Below, in pieces: positions 1-6,193 of a DNA stretch of 23,748 nucleotides. Positions within the stretch are counted from its first letter, which is position 1; every line of letters begins with the position of its first letter. Under the pieces are notes generated by a model. It searched no databases, was not told where the DNA came from, and saw only the letters and a list, made by a program, of their open reading frames with translations. The position numbers were made by a program, and so were the translations under genes. This stretch comes from Methanobacteriota archaeon (GTDB lineage: Archaea > Thermoplasmatota > Thermoplasmata > RBG-16-68-12 > EA-27). The stretch is taken from assembly GCA_016207545.1 (NCBI GenBank), contig JACQPO010000089.1:1-23748 (forward strand), given 5' to 3'.

Positions 1-156
1 CTCCTGGCTTACAACACGTCGCACGAGGACCTCGTCGTCCCGATTGGGGAAACGTTCGTGCAGGTCATTTTCCTCGCGTTGAGTTCCCCGTCGGAGAAGG
101 GGTATGAGAAGCGGTCCGGGCACTATCAGGACCAGCGCGGCGTCCGTCTCGGCTGA
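1..156 (+). CDS. dcd: dCTP deaminase/dUTPase-family protein, C-terminal fragment
   Basis: The open frame enters from the left edge and ends at TGA 154-156, so only the last 51 residues are visible. They read as the end of a Dcd/DUT-type jelly-roll enzyme: a strand around VPIGETFVQVIFLAL, matching the family pattern of a Gly turn followed by a Gln and a hydrophobic run, and then a C-terminal tail with Y-x(6)-Y-Q-x-Q-R-G, the family's phosphate-contacting tail. Family members deaminate dCTP or hydrolyse dUTP to keep uracil out of DNA. The nucleotide-discriminating residues lie outside the window, so dCTP deaminase, dUTPase and the bifunctional form cannot be told apart. The symbol is provisional. 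Confidence 0.7.
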   Translation, partial: LLAYNTSHEDLVVPIGETFVQVIFLALSSPSEKGYEKRSGHYQDQRGVRLG

Positions 157-302
157 AATGTTTCCGCTTCCGTGCAAGGCACACTCCATGTGGCGAATGT
201 GGCATGTACACGCAACTCACCCCTCCCGGAACTGTGTTTCCGAATGATGGTGGATGTGCCCCCTCACAGACGAGGAGTGAGAAGCCTTGAGTAAGGCGCA
301 CA

Positions 303-470
303 GTGATTGAATTGACGATGTCGTCGACACCCTCGAAGGGCTCGCGGACGCGGCTAAAGACGCTGAGCGAAGCGTTGAAGGAACGCCTCTCGCCCGGGGA
401 GTGGTCGGCGATCTTCGGCGAAGAATCCGAGCAGCCATCCATGAAATCGTTGAACGAGCAAACGAGCTGA
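303..470 (+). CDS. Possible small protein of 50-55 residues, unknown function
   Basis: A short frame opens after TGA 288-290 and ends at TGA 468-470. It can start at GTG 303 (55 aa) or ATG 318 (50 aa). The product is charged and probably helical (LKTLSEALKERLSPGEW), with no membrane segment or cysteine. Third-codon positions are mostly G or C, as in neighbouring real genes, and the composition looks more protein-like here than in the competing +2 frame over the same bases. No convincing ribosome site or TATA box is visible. It could be a genuine small gene or the remnant of a longer one. I recognise no family. Confidence 0.35.
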   Translation: MIELTMSSTPSKGSRTRLKTLSEALKERLSPGEWSAIFGEESEQPSMKSLNEQTS

Positions 471-531
471 CGCTTCGCGTGTCCGGGTTGCAGAGGGAAG
501 GTCAAAACTGCAGCGGGTCGCCGAATCCGCT

Positions 532-553
532 CAACTCCGTTTCAACTCCGTTT
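532..553. repeat. Tandem 11-base direct repeat
   Basis: Two adjacent perfect copies of CAACTCCGTTT lie at 532-542 and 543-553, between the small ORF and the 3' end of trm5. There are only two copies. This may be a small duplication and has no evident function. Confidence 0.6.
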
Positions 554-591
554 TGGGGTCGTTCACGGCGTACAAAACCTTCGGCCCGTGG

Positions 592-1596
592 TCATGTGAC
601 GTTCACGTCGAACGCGTATAGCTTCTGCGTTGGCGACCATCCGTGGACGTCCCGCCACCCTACGACTTCAGCGCCTCGGCCGAAGGATTCCGCGATGTTC
701 AGGAGTTCGTGCTCCCGGTCTTCCCGCTCCACCGCCTCGAGGAACGCATAGTAATGGACGACGCCGCCAGGGACAATGCGGGCAAGCGCGGCGCGGTACG
801 CAGGATTCGGGTCCTGCGGGTAATCGATGATGATGCGATGCGGCGGCTCGACCGTCGCGAGTAGTTCGATTGCGTCCCCGAGTTTCGGTTCCACGCGGTC
901 CGCCCGATTCCGTCGCACGTTCTCCCCCAGGTACCGAAACGCGTCCGGGTTCGCGTCGAACGCGTGCACGATGCGGGGTTCGCGGCGCTTCGCGATTAGA
1001 ATTGCGTACGGGCCGACGCCGCTGAACATGTCCACGACGATCTCCCCGTCCGCGACCTGATTCGCGATGCGCAGGCGCTCGGAGCCGAGGCGCGGCGAGA
1101 AATACGCGCGCGCCACATCGACGTTGTAGGAAAGTCCGAACTCGCGGTGCACGGTTTCCGTGCGGTCAGGCCCCGCCAAAATTCGGAGCTGGCGTACGCG
1201 GAGCGGGCCCTTCACTCCCGCGTCCGCCGCGACGACTTTCATATTCGTGTGCGCTCGGAGGATCGCGTTCGCGATTTCCGTCTCGAACGGAGCGAGTTCC
1301 TCCGGAATCTTGAGGATCGCAATGTCGCCGACGGTGTCGAAGCTTGTCGGGAGCATGGACTTGAAGTTTGGCGGCACGCGCGCGACGTCCTTGTACGAGC
1401 GGATGGGCGTGAACGCCTCGCGGAACTCGCGCTCCACGTTCGGGTACCCGACGGCGACGCTCATCGTCACGGGCAGGTAGACGGTGTCCGCCTCCCGGTC
1501 CGGGGCCACGCCCTTCCGCAGCAGGCCCATCGCGAGGAGCGTCTGGCGGACCTCCTCCGCCTTCTCCTTCGGCACCGCCACCGCGATCGACCGCAT
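592..1596 (-). CDS. trm5: tRNA (guanine-37-N1)-methyltransferase Trm5
   Basis: The product is 334 residues and should transfer a methyl group from S-adenosylmethionine to N1 of G37 beside the tRNA anticodon, which prevents +1 frameshifting. An N-terminal D1-like domain (about 1-45) is followed by the Trm5 linker and D2 region with YFSPRLGSERLRI (165-177), then a Rossmann methyltransferase fold with the SAM motif VVDMFSGVGPYA (187-198). The catalytic-loop position usually written N-L-P reads D-Y-P at 258-260. ATG 1596 was preferred over an in-frame start 69 bases upstream (1665), because the family start aligns at MRSIAVAVP and a TATA-like CTAATAG lies 24-30 bases ahead. The gene is divergent from the 1675 gene. 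Confidence 0.88.
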   Translation of the reverse strand: MRSIAVAVPKEKAEEVRQTLLAMGLLRKGVAPDREADTVYLPVTMSVAVGYPNVEREFREAFTPIRSYKDVARVPPNFKSMLPTSFDTVGDIAILKIPEELAPFETEIANAILRAHTNMKVVAADAGVKGPLRVRQLRILAGPDRTETVHREFGLSYNVDVARAYFSPRLGSERLRIANQVADGEIVVDMFSGVGPYAILIAKRREPRIVHAFDANPDAFRYLGENVRRNRADRVEPKLGDAIELLATVEPPHRIIIDYPQDPNPAYRAALARIVPGGVVHYYAFLEAVEREDREHELLNIAESFGRGAEVVGWRDVHGWSPTQKLYAFDVNVT

Positions 1597-1619
1597 CGGC
1601 AGGAGAGCCGGGGGCGCGG

Positions 1620-1626
1620 CTATTAG
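1620..1626 (-). promoter_or_regulatory. TATA-like box for trm5
   Basis: On the minus strand an AT-rich CTAATAG sits 24-30 bases before ATG 1596, the spacing expected for a leaderless archaeal mRNA. Confidence 0.4.
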
Positions 1627-1644
1627 GCTTCCCCCGCCGGAACC

Positions 1645-1652
1645 CTTATTCC
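1645..1652 (+). promoter_or_regulatory. TATA-like box for the 1675 membrane gene
   Basis: CTTATTCC in a GC-rich background lies 23-30 bases ahead of ATG 1675. It supports that start over the in-frame TTG at 1657, which would fall too close to the box. Confidence 0.4.
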
Positions 1653-1674
1653 GGATTTGCTCCATCCCGCGCGC

Positions 1675-2091
1675 ATGGCCTACCAGCCGCCGCCGCGACG
1701 ACCGATCGGGGTCGTCGTCCTCGCCGTGCTCGTGATCCTAGCCGGGATCCTCCTGACGTTGATCGCCCTCCTCGCCGTCCTCGCAGCGCTGCTCCTCCTC
1801 GCCGTCGCCGGTGGGGTCGTCCTCGCCGGCGCGCTCATCTTCCTCTTCCTGTCCCTCATCTTGCTCGGGGCCGGGTTCGGGTTGCTCAACCTCCGCCCTT
1901 GGGCTTGGTGGCTCTCCGTGATCGTCCTCGTCCTCATCGTCCTCAGCCGGATCGGGAACGTCGTCCTGTTACGCCTGCGCGCCCTCGATTCGGGCACCTT
2001 GATTGCGTTCGCGATCCCGCTCCTCATCCTCATCTACCTGATCGCGGTCCGGGGCCACTTCCGGTCCTACCCCGCGTACGCGCCGCGGTGA
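1675..2091 (+). CDS. Small multi-helix membrane protein, unknown function
   Basis: The 138-residue product is almost wholly hydrophobic after a short basic, proline-rich start (MAYQPPPRRP). About four transmembrane helices can be drawn: near 11-34, 36-62, 74-92 and 108-127, with a basic loop after the third. No conserved charged residue, His pair or Cys pair inside the helices points to a transporter or redox role. The gene diverges from trm5 with only 78 bases between start codons. It ends 51 bases before the next gene, which has its own TATA box. I do not recognise a family beyond resemblance to generic small archaeal membrane proteins. Confidence 0.7.
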   Translation: MAYQPPPRRPIGVVVLAVLVILAGILLTLIALLAVLAALLLLAVAGGVVLAGALIFLFLSLILLGAGFGLLNLRPWAWWLSVIVLVLIVLSRIGNVVLLRLRALDSGTLIAFAIPLLILIYLIAVRGHFRSYPAYAPR

Positions 2092-2105
2092 CGGGGCGCA
2101 AGTCG

Positions 2106-2111
2106 TTATAT
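2106..2111 (+). promoter_or_regulatory. TATA box for the VIT1/CCC1-like gene
   Basis: TTATAT stands out in GC-rich sequence 32-37 bases ahead of GTG 2143, giving a predicted short leader of several bases. Confidence 0.5.
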
Positions 2112-2142
2112 CCGCCGCCAAATTAGGGCCTGAGGTCCCCTC

Positions 2143-2733
2143 GTGGCCACGGGCGCTCTCCGCCGCTTCCGCCTCGCCTACGACTTGAGCGAGCTGTTCC
2201 GCCGGTACTTCATCAACACCCTGTTCGACTCCACGTTCGTCGTCCTCGGGATCGTGTCCGCGACGGTGGTCGTGAACGACACGCCCGTCGAGGTCGTCCT
2301 TGGCGCGCTCGCCGCGGCGTGCATCGCGATTGGGATTTCCACGGGCGTGAGCGTGTACGAGGCGGAACGCCTCGAGGCGGAAATCCGCATCGCGAAGATC
2401 GAACGGGCGATGCTCACGGACTTGGGCCAGACGGATCTGCACCGAAGCCTGCAGTTGTACCGCACGCTCGTGAGCCTCGTGAACTTCGCGGCGCCCCTCC
2501 TCGTGTTCGGCGTCACCTCCCTCCCGCTCTTCCTCAACCTCCTTTTCCGGAGCCCGGACCTTCGCGTTGCCGCCGAGATTTCCGTGACCCTAGCGGTCGC
2601 CCTCGTGTTCGGGGCGGGCTTCGCCCTTGGCCGCATCGCGGGCGCCAACCCGTTGCGGCAAGGTTTGCGCATGACGATCGCCGCGCTCGCCACGTTCCTT
2701 CTGCTCGTCCTCCTGCAAACCGTCTTCCTGTGA
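2143..2733 (+). CDS. VIT1/CCC1-family (DUF125) membrane transporter homologue
   Basis: The 196-residue product has a cytosolic N-terminus ending in FRRYFINTLFDSTFVVLGIV (19-38), which resembles the RRYF-x-M-N-x-F-D-G-x-x-T-x-L-G opening of archaeal VIT1/CCC1 proteins. These carry iron or manganese out of the cytosol. Five hydrophobic segments follow, near 24-45, 50-70, 107-132, 147-170 and 175-196, matching the five-helix plan. A charged stretch at 73-100 (EAERLEAEIRIAKIE) corresponds to the cytosolic metal-binding loop but is short. The usual D-G after F is D-S here, so metal specificity is uncertain. The start is GTG, chosen from the TATA spacing. dph5 follows 38 bases later. Confidence 0.68.
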   Translation: MATGALRRFRLAYDLSELFRRYFINTLFDSTFVVLGIVSATVVVNDTPVEVVLGALAAACIAIGISTGVSVYEAERLEAEIRIAKIERAMLTDLGQTDLHRSLQLYRTLVSLVNFAAPLLVFGVTSLPLFLNLLFRSPDLRVAAEISVTLAVALVFGAGFALGRIAGANPLRQGLRMTIAALATFLLLVLLQTVFL

Positions 2734-2771
2734 CGCGAGGGTTCTTACCGCGCGTCTCGTATCGGCGCCCG

Positions 2772-3551
2772 ATGGGCGAACTCGTTTTCATCGGCCTCGG
2801 CCTGTTCGACGAGCGCGACCTATCGTGGCGGGCGCTCGACGAGGCGCACGCGTGTGACGTCCTGTTCGCGGAATTCTACACGTCCGCCCTGCGAGGGACC
2901 ACCGTGGAGAGGTTGGCGGGGAGGATCGGCAAGCCGATTGCAGTGCTTCATCGGGAAGATGTGGAATCGGGTGTCGTCTTCCTCCGCGAAGCCGCGACGA
3001 AACGCGTCGGCTTCCTCGTTCCGGGGGACCCGATGATGGCGACGACGCACGTCGATTTGCGGCTTCGCGCGGAGGCCGCGGGGATCCGGACACGGATCGT
3101 GCACGGCTCGTCGATTTTCACTGCGGCCATCGGGACCCTCGGGCTGCAGGCGTACAAGTTCGGACGCACGACGACGATCCCGATTCCGGAGAGGGGATTC
3201 CGGCCCACAAGCCCGCTCGACGCGATTCGTGCGAACCGGGCGCAGGGACTCCACACGCTCGTCCTCCTCGACCTTCGCGAAGACGGCCGGTTCCTGAGCG
3301 CGAACGAGGCGATCCGATACCTGCTCGACCTTGGCGGCGACACGTTCCCGCCGGAGACGCTCGTGTGCGCCGTCGGCGGCGCCGGGTCGCCGAATCCGGT
3401 CGTCCGCGCGGATCGCGCGGCGCGGCTCGTCGACGCGGACCTCGGCCCGCCGCTCCATTGCCTCGTCGTGCCAGGGGCGCTCCACTACATGGAGCGAGCG
3501 GCGCTCTTGCGTCTCGCGGGCGCCCCGGCGGACGCGCTGCCGCCCGCGTGA
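2772..3551 (+). CDS. dph5: Diphthine synthase (elongation factor 2 diphthamide pathway methyltransferase)
   Basis: The 259-residue product has the usual length for archaeal Dph5, which methylates the modified histidine of elongation factor 2 using SAM during diphthamide synthesis. It has the tetrapyrrole-methylase-like fold signatures of the family: VFIGLGLFDERDLS (5-18), AEFYTS (33-38), VPGDPMMATTHVDLRLRA (83-100) and HGSSIFTAAIGTLGLQAYKFG (111-131). ATG 2772 matches the family start exactly. A weak TATA-like TTCTTA lies at 2742-2747, so it may be transcribed alone or by read-through from the transporter gene. No dph2 is in the window. Confidence 0.93.
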   Translation: MGELVFIGLGLFDERDLSWRALDEAHACDVLFAEFYTSALRGTTVERLAGRIGKPIAVLHREDVESGVVFLREAATKRVGFLVPGDPMMATTHVDLRLRAEAAGIRTRIVHGSSIFTAAIGTLGLQAYKFGRTTTIPIPERGFRPTSPLDAIRANRAQGLHTLVLLDLREDGRFLSANEAIRYLLDLGGDTFPPETLVCAVGGAGSPNPVVRADRAARLVDADLGPPLHCLVVPGALHYMERAALLRLAGAPADALPPA

Positions 3552-3588
3552 CCCCCCCTTCAAGCTTTCTCCGGGCCCGATCCTTCTC

Positions 3589-3617
3589 CTTATAAGGGCA
3601 TTCGCAAGGGCAATATA
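3589..3617 (+). promoter_or_regulatory. Two TATA-like boxes ahead of the HAD-like gene
   Basis: CTTATAAG (3589-3596) and AATATA (3612-3617) precede GTG 3641. The second is 24-29 bases from the start and fits a leaderless transcript. The first could give a longer leader. Confidence 0.5.
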
Positions 3618-3640
3618 CGCGAGGGTCGTCAGCCCCGGCC

Positions 3641-4324
3641 GTGTCCAAGGGGCTTCTCCTCGACTTTGAAGCGATTGCGCACCGGGCGGACGGAGATCCG
3701 CAGCCCCTGCTCCGCGAGATCCGGAACCTCGGGTACGAGGTGTATCGCCGCGAGTTCTTGGCGGCGTGCGAGTACGTGATGTACATCGACCTCGCGCAGC
3801 ACGGGTACGACAGCGCGGAGAAGTTCCTCGAGGCCGTGTTCAAACTCTTGGACCTGAAGCCGAAGCGGACGGAACTCATGTCCCTCGCTCCCGTGTTCGT
3901 GGAGCTCCACGCACACGCGCTGTACGAGGACGTACTTCGTGCGCTCCCGGAGCTCGCGAAGGGGCGAAAGGTCGCTGTGCTCGCTTCCCTGCCGGCATTC
4001 CTCGTCGCCCCCGTGCTCGCGCCGATCAAGGCGCACCTGGCCGCGGTCGTGACGCCGAAGGAGGCGAAGACGTGCCCGCCGAACCCCAAGGTGTACGAGA
4101 CCGCGCTCGTGTCGCTGAAGCTGAAGGCGAAAGAGGTCGCGGTCGTCGCGGCCCACTGCCCGGACTTGGCGGCGGCGAAGCCCCTCGGCGTGCGCACGGT
4201 CCTCGTCCGCCGGGAAGGGGAGGCGACGTGCCCGCACGCGGACTTCGCGATCTCTTCCTTCGACGAGCTCGCGGCCGCCTTGAAGCCCACGAAGCCGGAG
4301 GTGGTCGCGCCCGCCCCCGGCTAG
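3641..4324 (+). CDS. HAD-superfamily-like protein with degenerate catalytic motifs
   Basis: The 227-residue product has the layout of a HAD hydrolase: an N-terminal nucleophile strand, a helical cap (about 15-100) and a C-terminal Rossmann half. Motif I is LLLDFEA, so the nucleophile position D8 is present but the second Asp is E10. Motif II Ser is plausible at 116 (VLASLP). The usual K-P-D-P of motif III appears as P-P-N-P (146-149), so the Lys is missing. Motif IV, normally G-D-S-x-x-x-D, reads AAHCPDLAAAK (170-180), losing the first Asp. I infer that it is a non-catalytic or altered HAD protein. It starts at GTG and shares its stop codon bases with the opposite methyltransferase gene. Confidence 0.65.
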   Translation: MSKGLLLDFEAIAHRADGDPQPLLREIRNLGYEVYRREFLAACEYVMYIDLAQHGYDSAEKFLEAVFKLLDLKPKRTELMSLAPVFVELHAHALYEDVLRALPELAKGRKVAVLASLPAFLVAPVLAPIKAHLAAVVTPKEAKTCPPNPKVYETALVSLKLKAKEVAVVAAHCPDLAAAKPLGVRTVLVRREGEATCPHADFAISSFDELAAALKPTKPEVVAPAPG

Positions 4325-5058
4325 AGACCCGCGAAGTCTTGGACCCTCCACACGATGAGCTCCCACGTGCGCTCCATCGTGAGCGACTGGCCCCGGTGGC
4401 CCTCCATCCGGCCCAGCGCCCTCCGGTGAAATTCGTCGGACAAGTCCCACTGCCACGTGAAGGACTTCTTCGCAAACATATCGATTATGTCGTCCGTCCG
4501 GGCCTCTTCACGAACCGTGATGCGGGCGAACCGCATCGCGGGCGGAACCCGTCCCACGAGGTCGAGGATTTCTACGCCGGGCGGCCAGGAGGAGCGCTCC
4601 CAGCCGCACTCCCGGAGCGCGTCGACGTAGACTTGGCCCACGGCGGTCTCCGTGTGGGTGGTGTTCACGGTCGCCAGGTGCCCCCGCGTCACCCGCGCAA
4701 GCTCGCGCAATCCTTCCCGCCAATTCGGGAGGATGTGGAGCACGGCGACCGCCACGGAGTGGTCGAAGGCCTGGTCTCGGAACGGTAGGCGGCCCACGTC
4801 ACCTTGGAGGAGCTGCGACAGCCGGCGGGCCCGCGCCTTCTCGAGCATCCGGCGAGCGACGTCGACGCCCACGACCTGCAGCCCGCGCACCTCTAGGGCC
4901 GCCGCGTATCGCCCCGTGCCGACGCCCGCGTCGAGGACCCGCCCCCTTTCGAAAGCCTCCACCATCTGCTCCGCGAGTCCGTCGAGGACGACGGGCGGCA
5001 GGCGGCGGGTCTCTTCGTACTCGTCCGCGATCCGGTCGAAGCTGAAGCGGGCGGGCAC
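4321..5058 (-). CDS. Class I SAM-dependent methyltransferase (Methyltransf_11 type)
   Basis: The 245-residue product starts with the common FDRIADEYEETR lead-in and has SAM motif I VLDAGVGTGR (41-50). An acidic residue ends strand 2 (VVGVDVA), motif II is QGDVGRLPFRDQAFDHSVA and motif III is VLHILPNWREGLRELARV, as in the UbiE/Methyltransf_11 group. The substrate cannot be read from sequence; small-molecule or lipid targets are typical. The C-terminal part (about 150-245) is rich in Trp and Arg and has no motif I know. The start is GTG 5058, with a TATA-like CTTTAG 24-29 bases ahead on the minus strand. The stop overlaps the HAD-like gene. Confidence 0.78.
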   Translation of the reverse strand: MPARFSFDRIADEYEETRRLPPVVLDGLAEQMVEAFERGRVLDAGVGTGRYAAALEVRGLQVVGVDVARRMLEKARARRLSQLLQGDVGRLPFRDQAFDHSVAVAVLHILPNWREGLRELARVTRGHLATVNTTHTETAVGQVYVDALRECGWERSSWPPGVEILDLVGRVPPAMRFARITVREEARTDDIIDMFAKKSFTWQWDLSDEFHRRALGRMEGHRGQSLTMERTWELIVWRVQDFAGL

Positions 5059-5081
5059 CGGGGGAACGAACGGGGTCTCGG

Positions 5082-5087
5082 CTAAAG
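5082..5087 (-). promoter_or_regulatory. TATA-like box for the methyltransferase gene
   Basis: Minus-strand CTTTAG is 24-29 bases before GTG 5058. The intergenic region shared with radA is 97 bases. Confidence 0.35.
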
Positions 5088-5131
5088 CCCCTTCCCTTAC
5101 ACGGAACCATTACTTTCACTAACCCCCTGGG

Positions 5132-5138
5132 ATTATCC
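5132..5138 (+). promoter_or_regulatory. TATA-like box near radA
   Basis: ATTATCC lies 18-24 bases ahead of GTG 5156, slightly close for a leaderless start. Transcription from it could also serve the in-frame ATG at 5177. Confidence 0.3.
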
Positions 5139-5155
5139 TTAGCCGGGGGAAGGCC

Positions 5156-6118
5156 GTGTCCGCAGCGGGGAAAAAGATGGAAGCGAAGTCGATTGAGGAA
5201 CTCCCGGGTGTGGGGCCCGCGACCGCGGAGAAACTCAAGGAGGCGGGGTTCGCGGACCTCATGGCGGTGGCCGTAGCCTCCCCCCAGATGCTCGCGGACG
5301 TCGCGGAGATCGGGGCGAACGTGGCGGTCAAGATCATCCAGGCGGCGCGGGAGGCGGTCGACGTAGGCGGGTTCGAGACCGGCGACGTGATCCTGGAACG
5401 GCGGAAGAGCGTCGCGAAGCTGACGACGGGGTCGAAGGCGCTCGACGAATTGCTCGGTGGTGGGCTGGAGACGCAGGCGATTACAGAAACTCACGGCGAA
5501 TTTGGCAGCGGGAAGAGTCAGCTCGCGCACCAGCTCGCGGTGAACGCCACGCGTCCCGTGGACGAGGGCGGCCTCGACGGCCACACGGTCTGGATCGACA
5601 CGGAGCAAACGTTCCGACCCGAGCGGATCGTGCAGATGGCGGAGGCGCTCGACCTCGACCCGGACAAGATTCTCGGGAAGGTCCACGTGGCCCGGGCGTT
5701 CAACTCACATCACCAAATGCTCCTCGTGGACAAGGCGAACGAGCTCGCGAAGGACTTCCCGATCCGTCTCATCGTCGCGGACTCCCTGACCGCCCACTTC
5801 CGCGCGGAATACATCGGCCGCGGGGTCCTCGCGGAGCGGCAGCAGTTGCTGAACAAGCACATCCACGACCTGATGCGGTTCGGGGACGTCCACAACGCGG
5901 TGATCTACGTGACGAACCAGGTCCACGCGAAGCCCGATGCGTTCTTCGGGGACCCGACGCGGCCGGTCGGCGGCCACATCGTCGGCCACAGCGCGACGTT
6001 CCGCATCTACCTGCGGAAGTCGAAGGGCGGCAAGCGGATCGCGCGCCTCATCGACTCCCCGAACCTGCCGGAGGCGGAGGCCGTCTTCTCCGTCTCGGAG
6101 GAGGGCGTGCGCGACTGA
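5156..6118 (+). CDS. radA: RadA DNA repair and recombination protein
   Basis: This is the archaeal Rad51/RecA-type recombinase, 320 residues, which forms filaments on single-stranded DNA and promotes strand exchange. A helix-hairpin-helix N-domain (IEELPGVGPATAEKL, 13-27) precedes the ATPase core. Walker A is GEFGSGKS (114-121), with Ser where many archaeal homologues have Thr. Other landmarks are FRPERI (153-158), Walker B LIVADS (205-210), and the L2/ATP-cap end with RPVGGHIVGH (269-278) and DSPNLPEAEAVF (300-311). The start is GTG 5156; ATG 5177 would remove seven residues and is also possible. It is divergent from the methyltransferase gene. Confidence 0.96.
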   Translation: MSAAGKKMEAKSIEELPGVGPATAEKLKEAGFADLMAVAVASPQMLADVAEIGANVAVKIIQAAREAVDVGGFETGDVILERRKSVAKLTTGSKALDELLGGGLETQAITETHGEFGSGKSQLAHQLAVNATRPVDEGGLDGHTVWIDTEQTFRPERIVQMAEALDLDPDKILGKVHVARAFNSHHQMLLVDKANELAKDFPIRLIVADSLTAHFRAEYIGRGVLAERQQLLNKHIHDLMRFGDVHNAVIYVTNQVHAKPDAFFGDPTRPVGGHIVGHSATFRIYLRKSKGGKRIARLIDSPNLPEAEAVFSVSEEGVRD

Positions 6119-6159
6119 GTACGTGCGCACCGTGACGCGTTTGTCACGTACGGGACAAA
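6119..6159. promoter_or_regulatory. Cluster of inverted repeats between radA and aminotransferase gene
   Basis: Three overlapping dyads are visible: GTACGTG (6119-6125) with CACGTAC (6145-6151), CGTGAC (6131-6136) with GTCACG (6143-6148), and TTTGTC (6140-6145) with GACAAA (6154-6159, 8-base spacer). The last ends five bases before the aminotransferase TATA box. The cluster could be an operator, or the first two could form a radA 3' hairpin. Confidence 0.4.
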
Positions 6160-6163
6160 TCGC

Positions 6164-6169
6164 TTTATA
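6164..6169 (+). promoter_or_regulatory. TATA box for the aminotransferase gene
   Basis: TTTATA is 25-30 bases ahead of ATG 6194 in a GC-rich setting, fitting a leaderless transcript. Confidence 0.6.
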
Positions 6170-6193
6170 GCGGTCGGTCGTTCGGCGCCTGCC

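Larger units (their letters stand above)
157..591. other. Gene-poor interval between dcd fragment and trm5
   Basis: This is the longest stretch without a confident gene in the window. Apart from the possible small ORF at 303-470 and a tandem 11-base repeat at 532-553, I see nothing defined. No tRNA-like fold, IS end or CRISPR-type repeat was found. Base composition is less GC-rich than the flanking genes. Confidence 0.5.

Noticed and set aside
3118..4290. 390-codon minus-strand frame opposite dph5 and the HAD-like gene
   Set aside because: It spans two genes with clear family matches and has Ser/Arg-rich composition without any recognisable motif.
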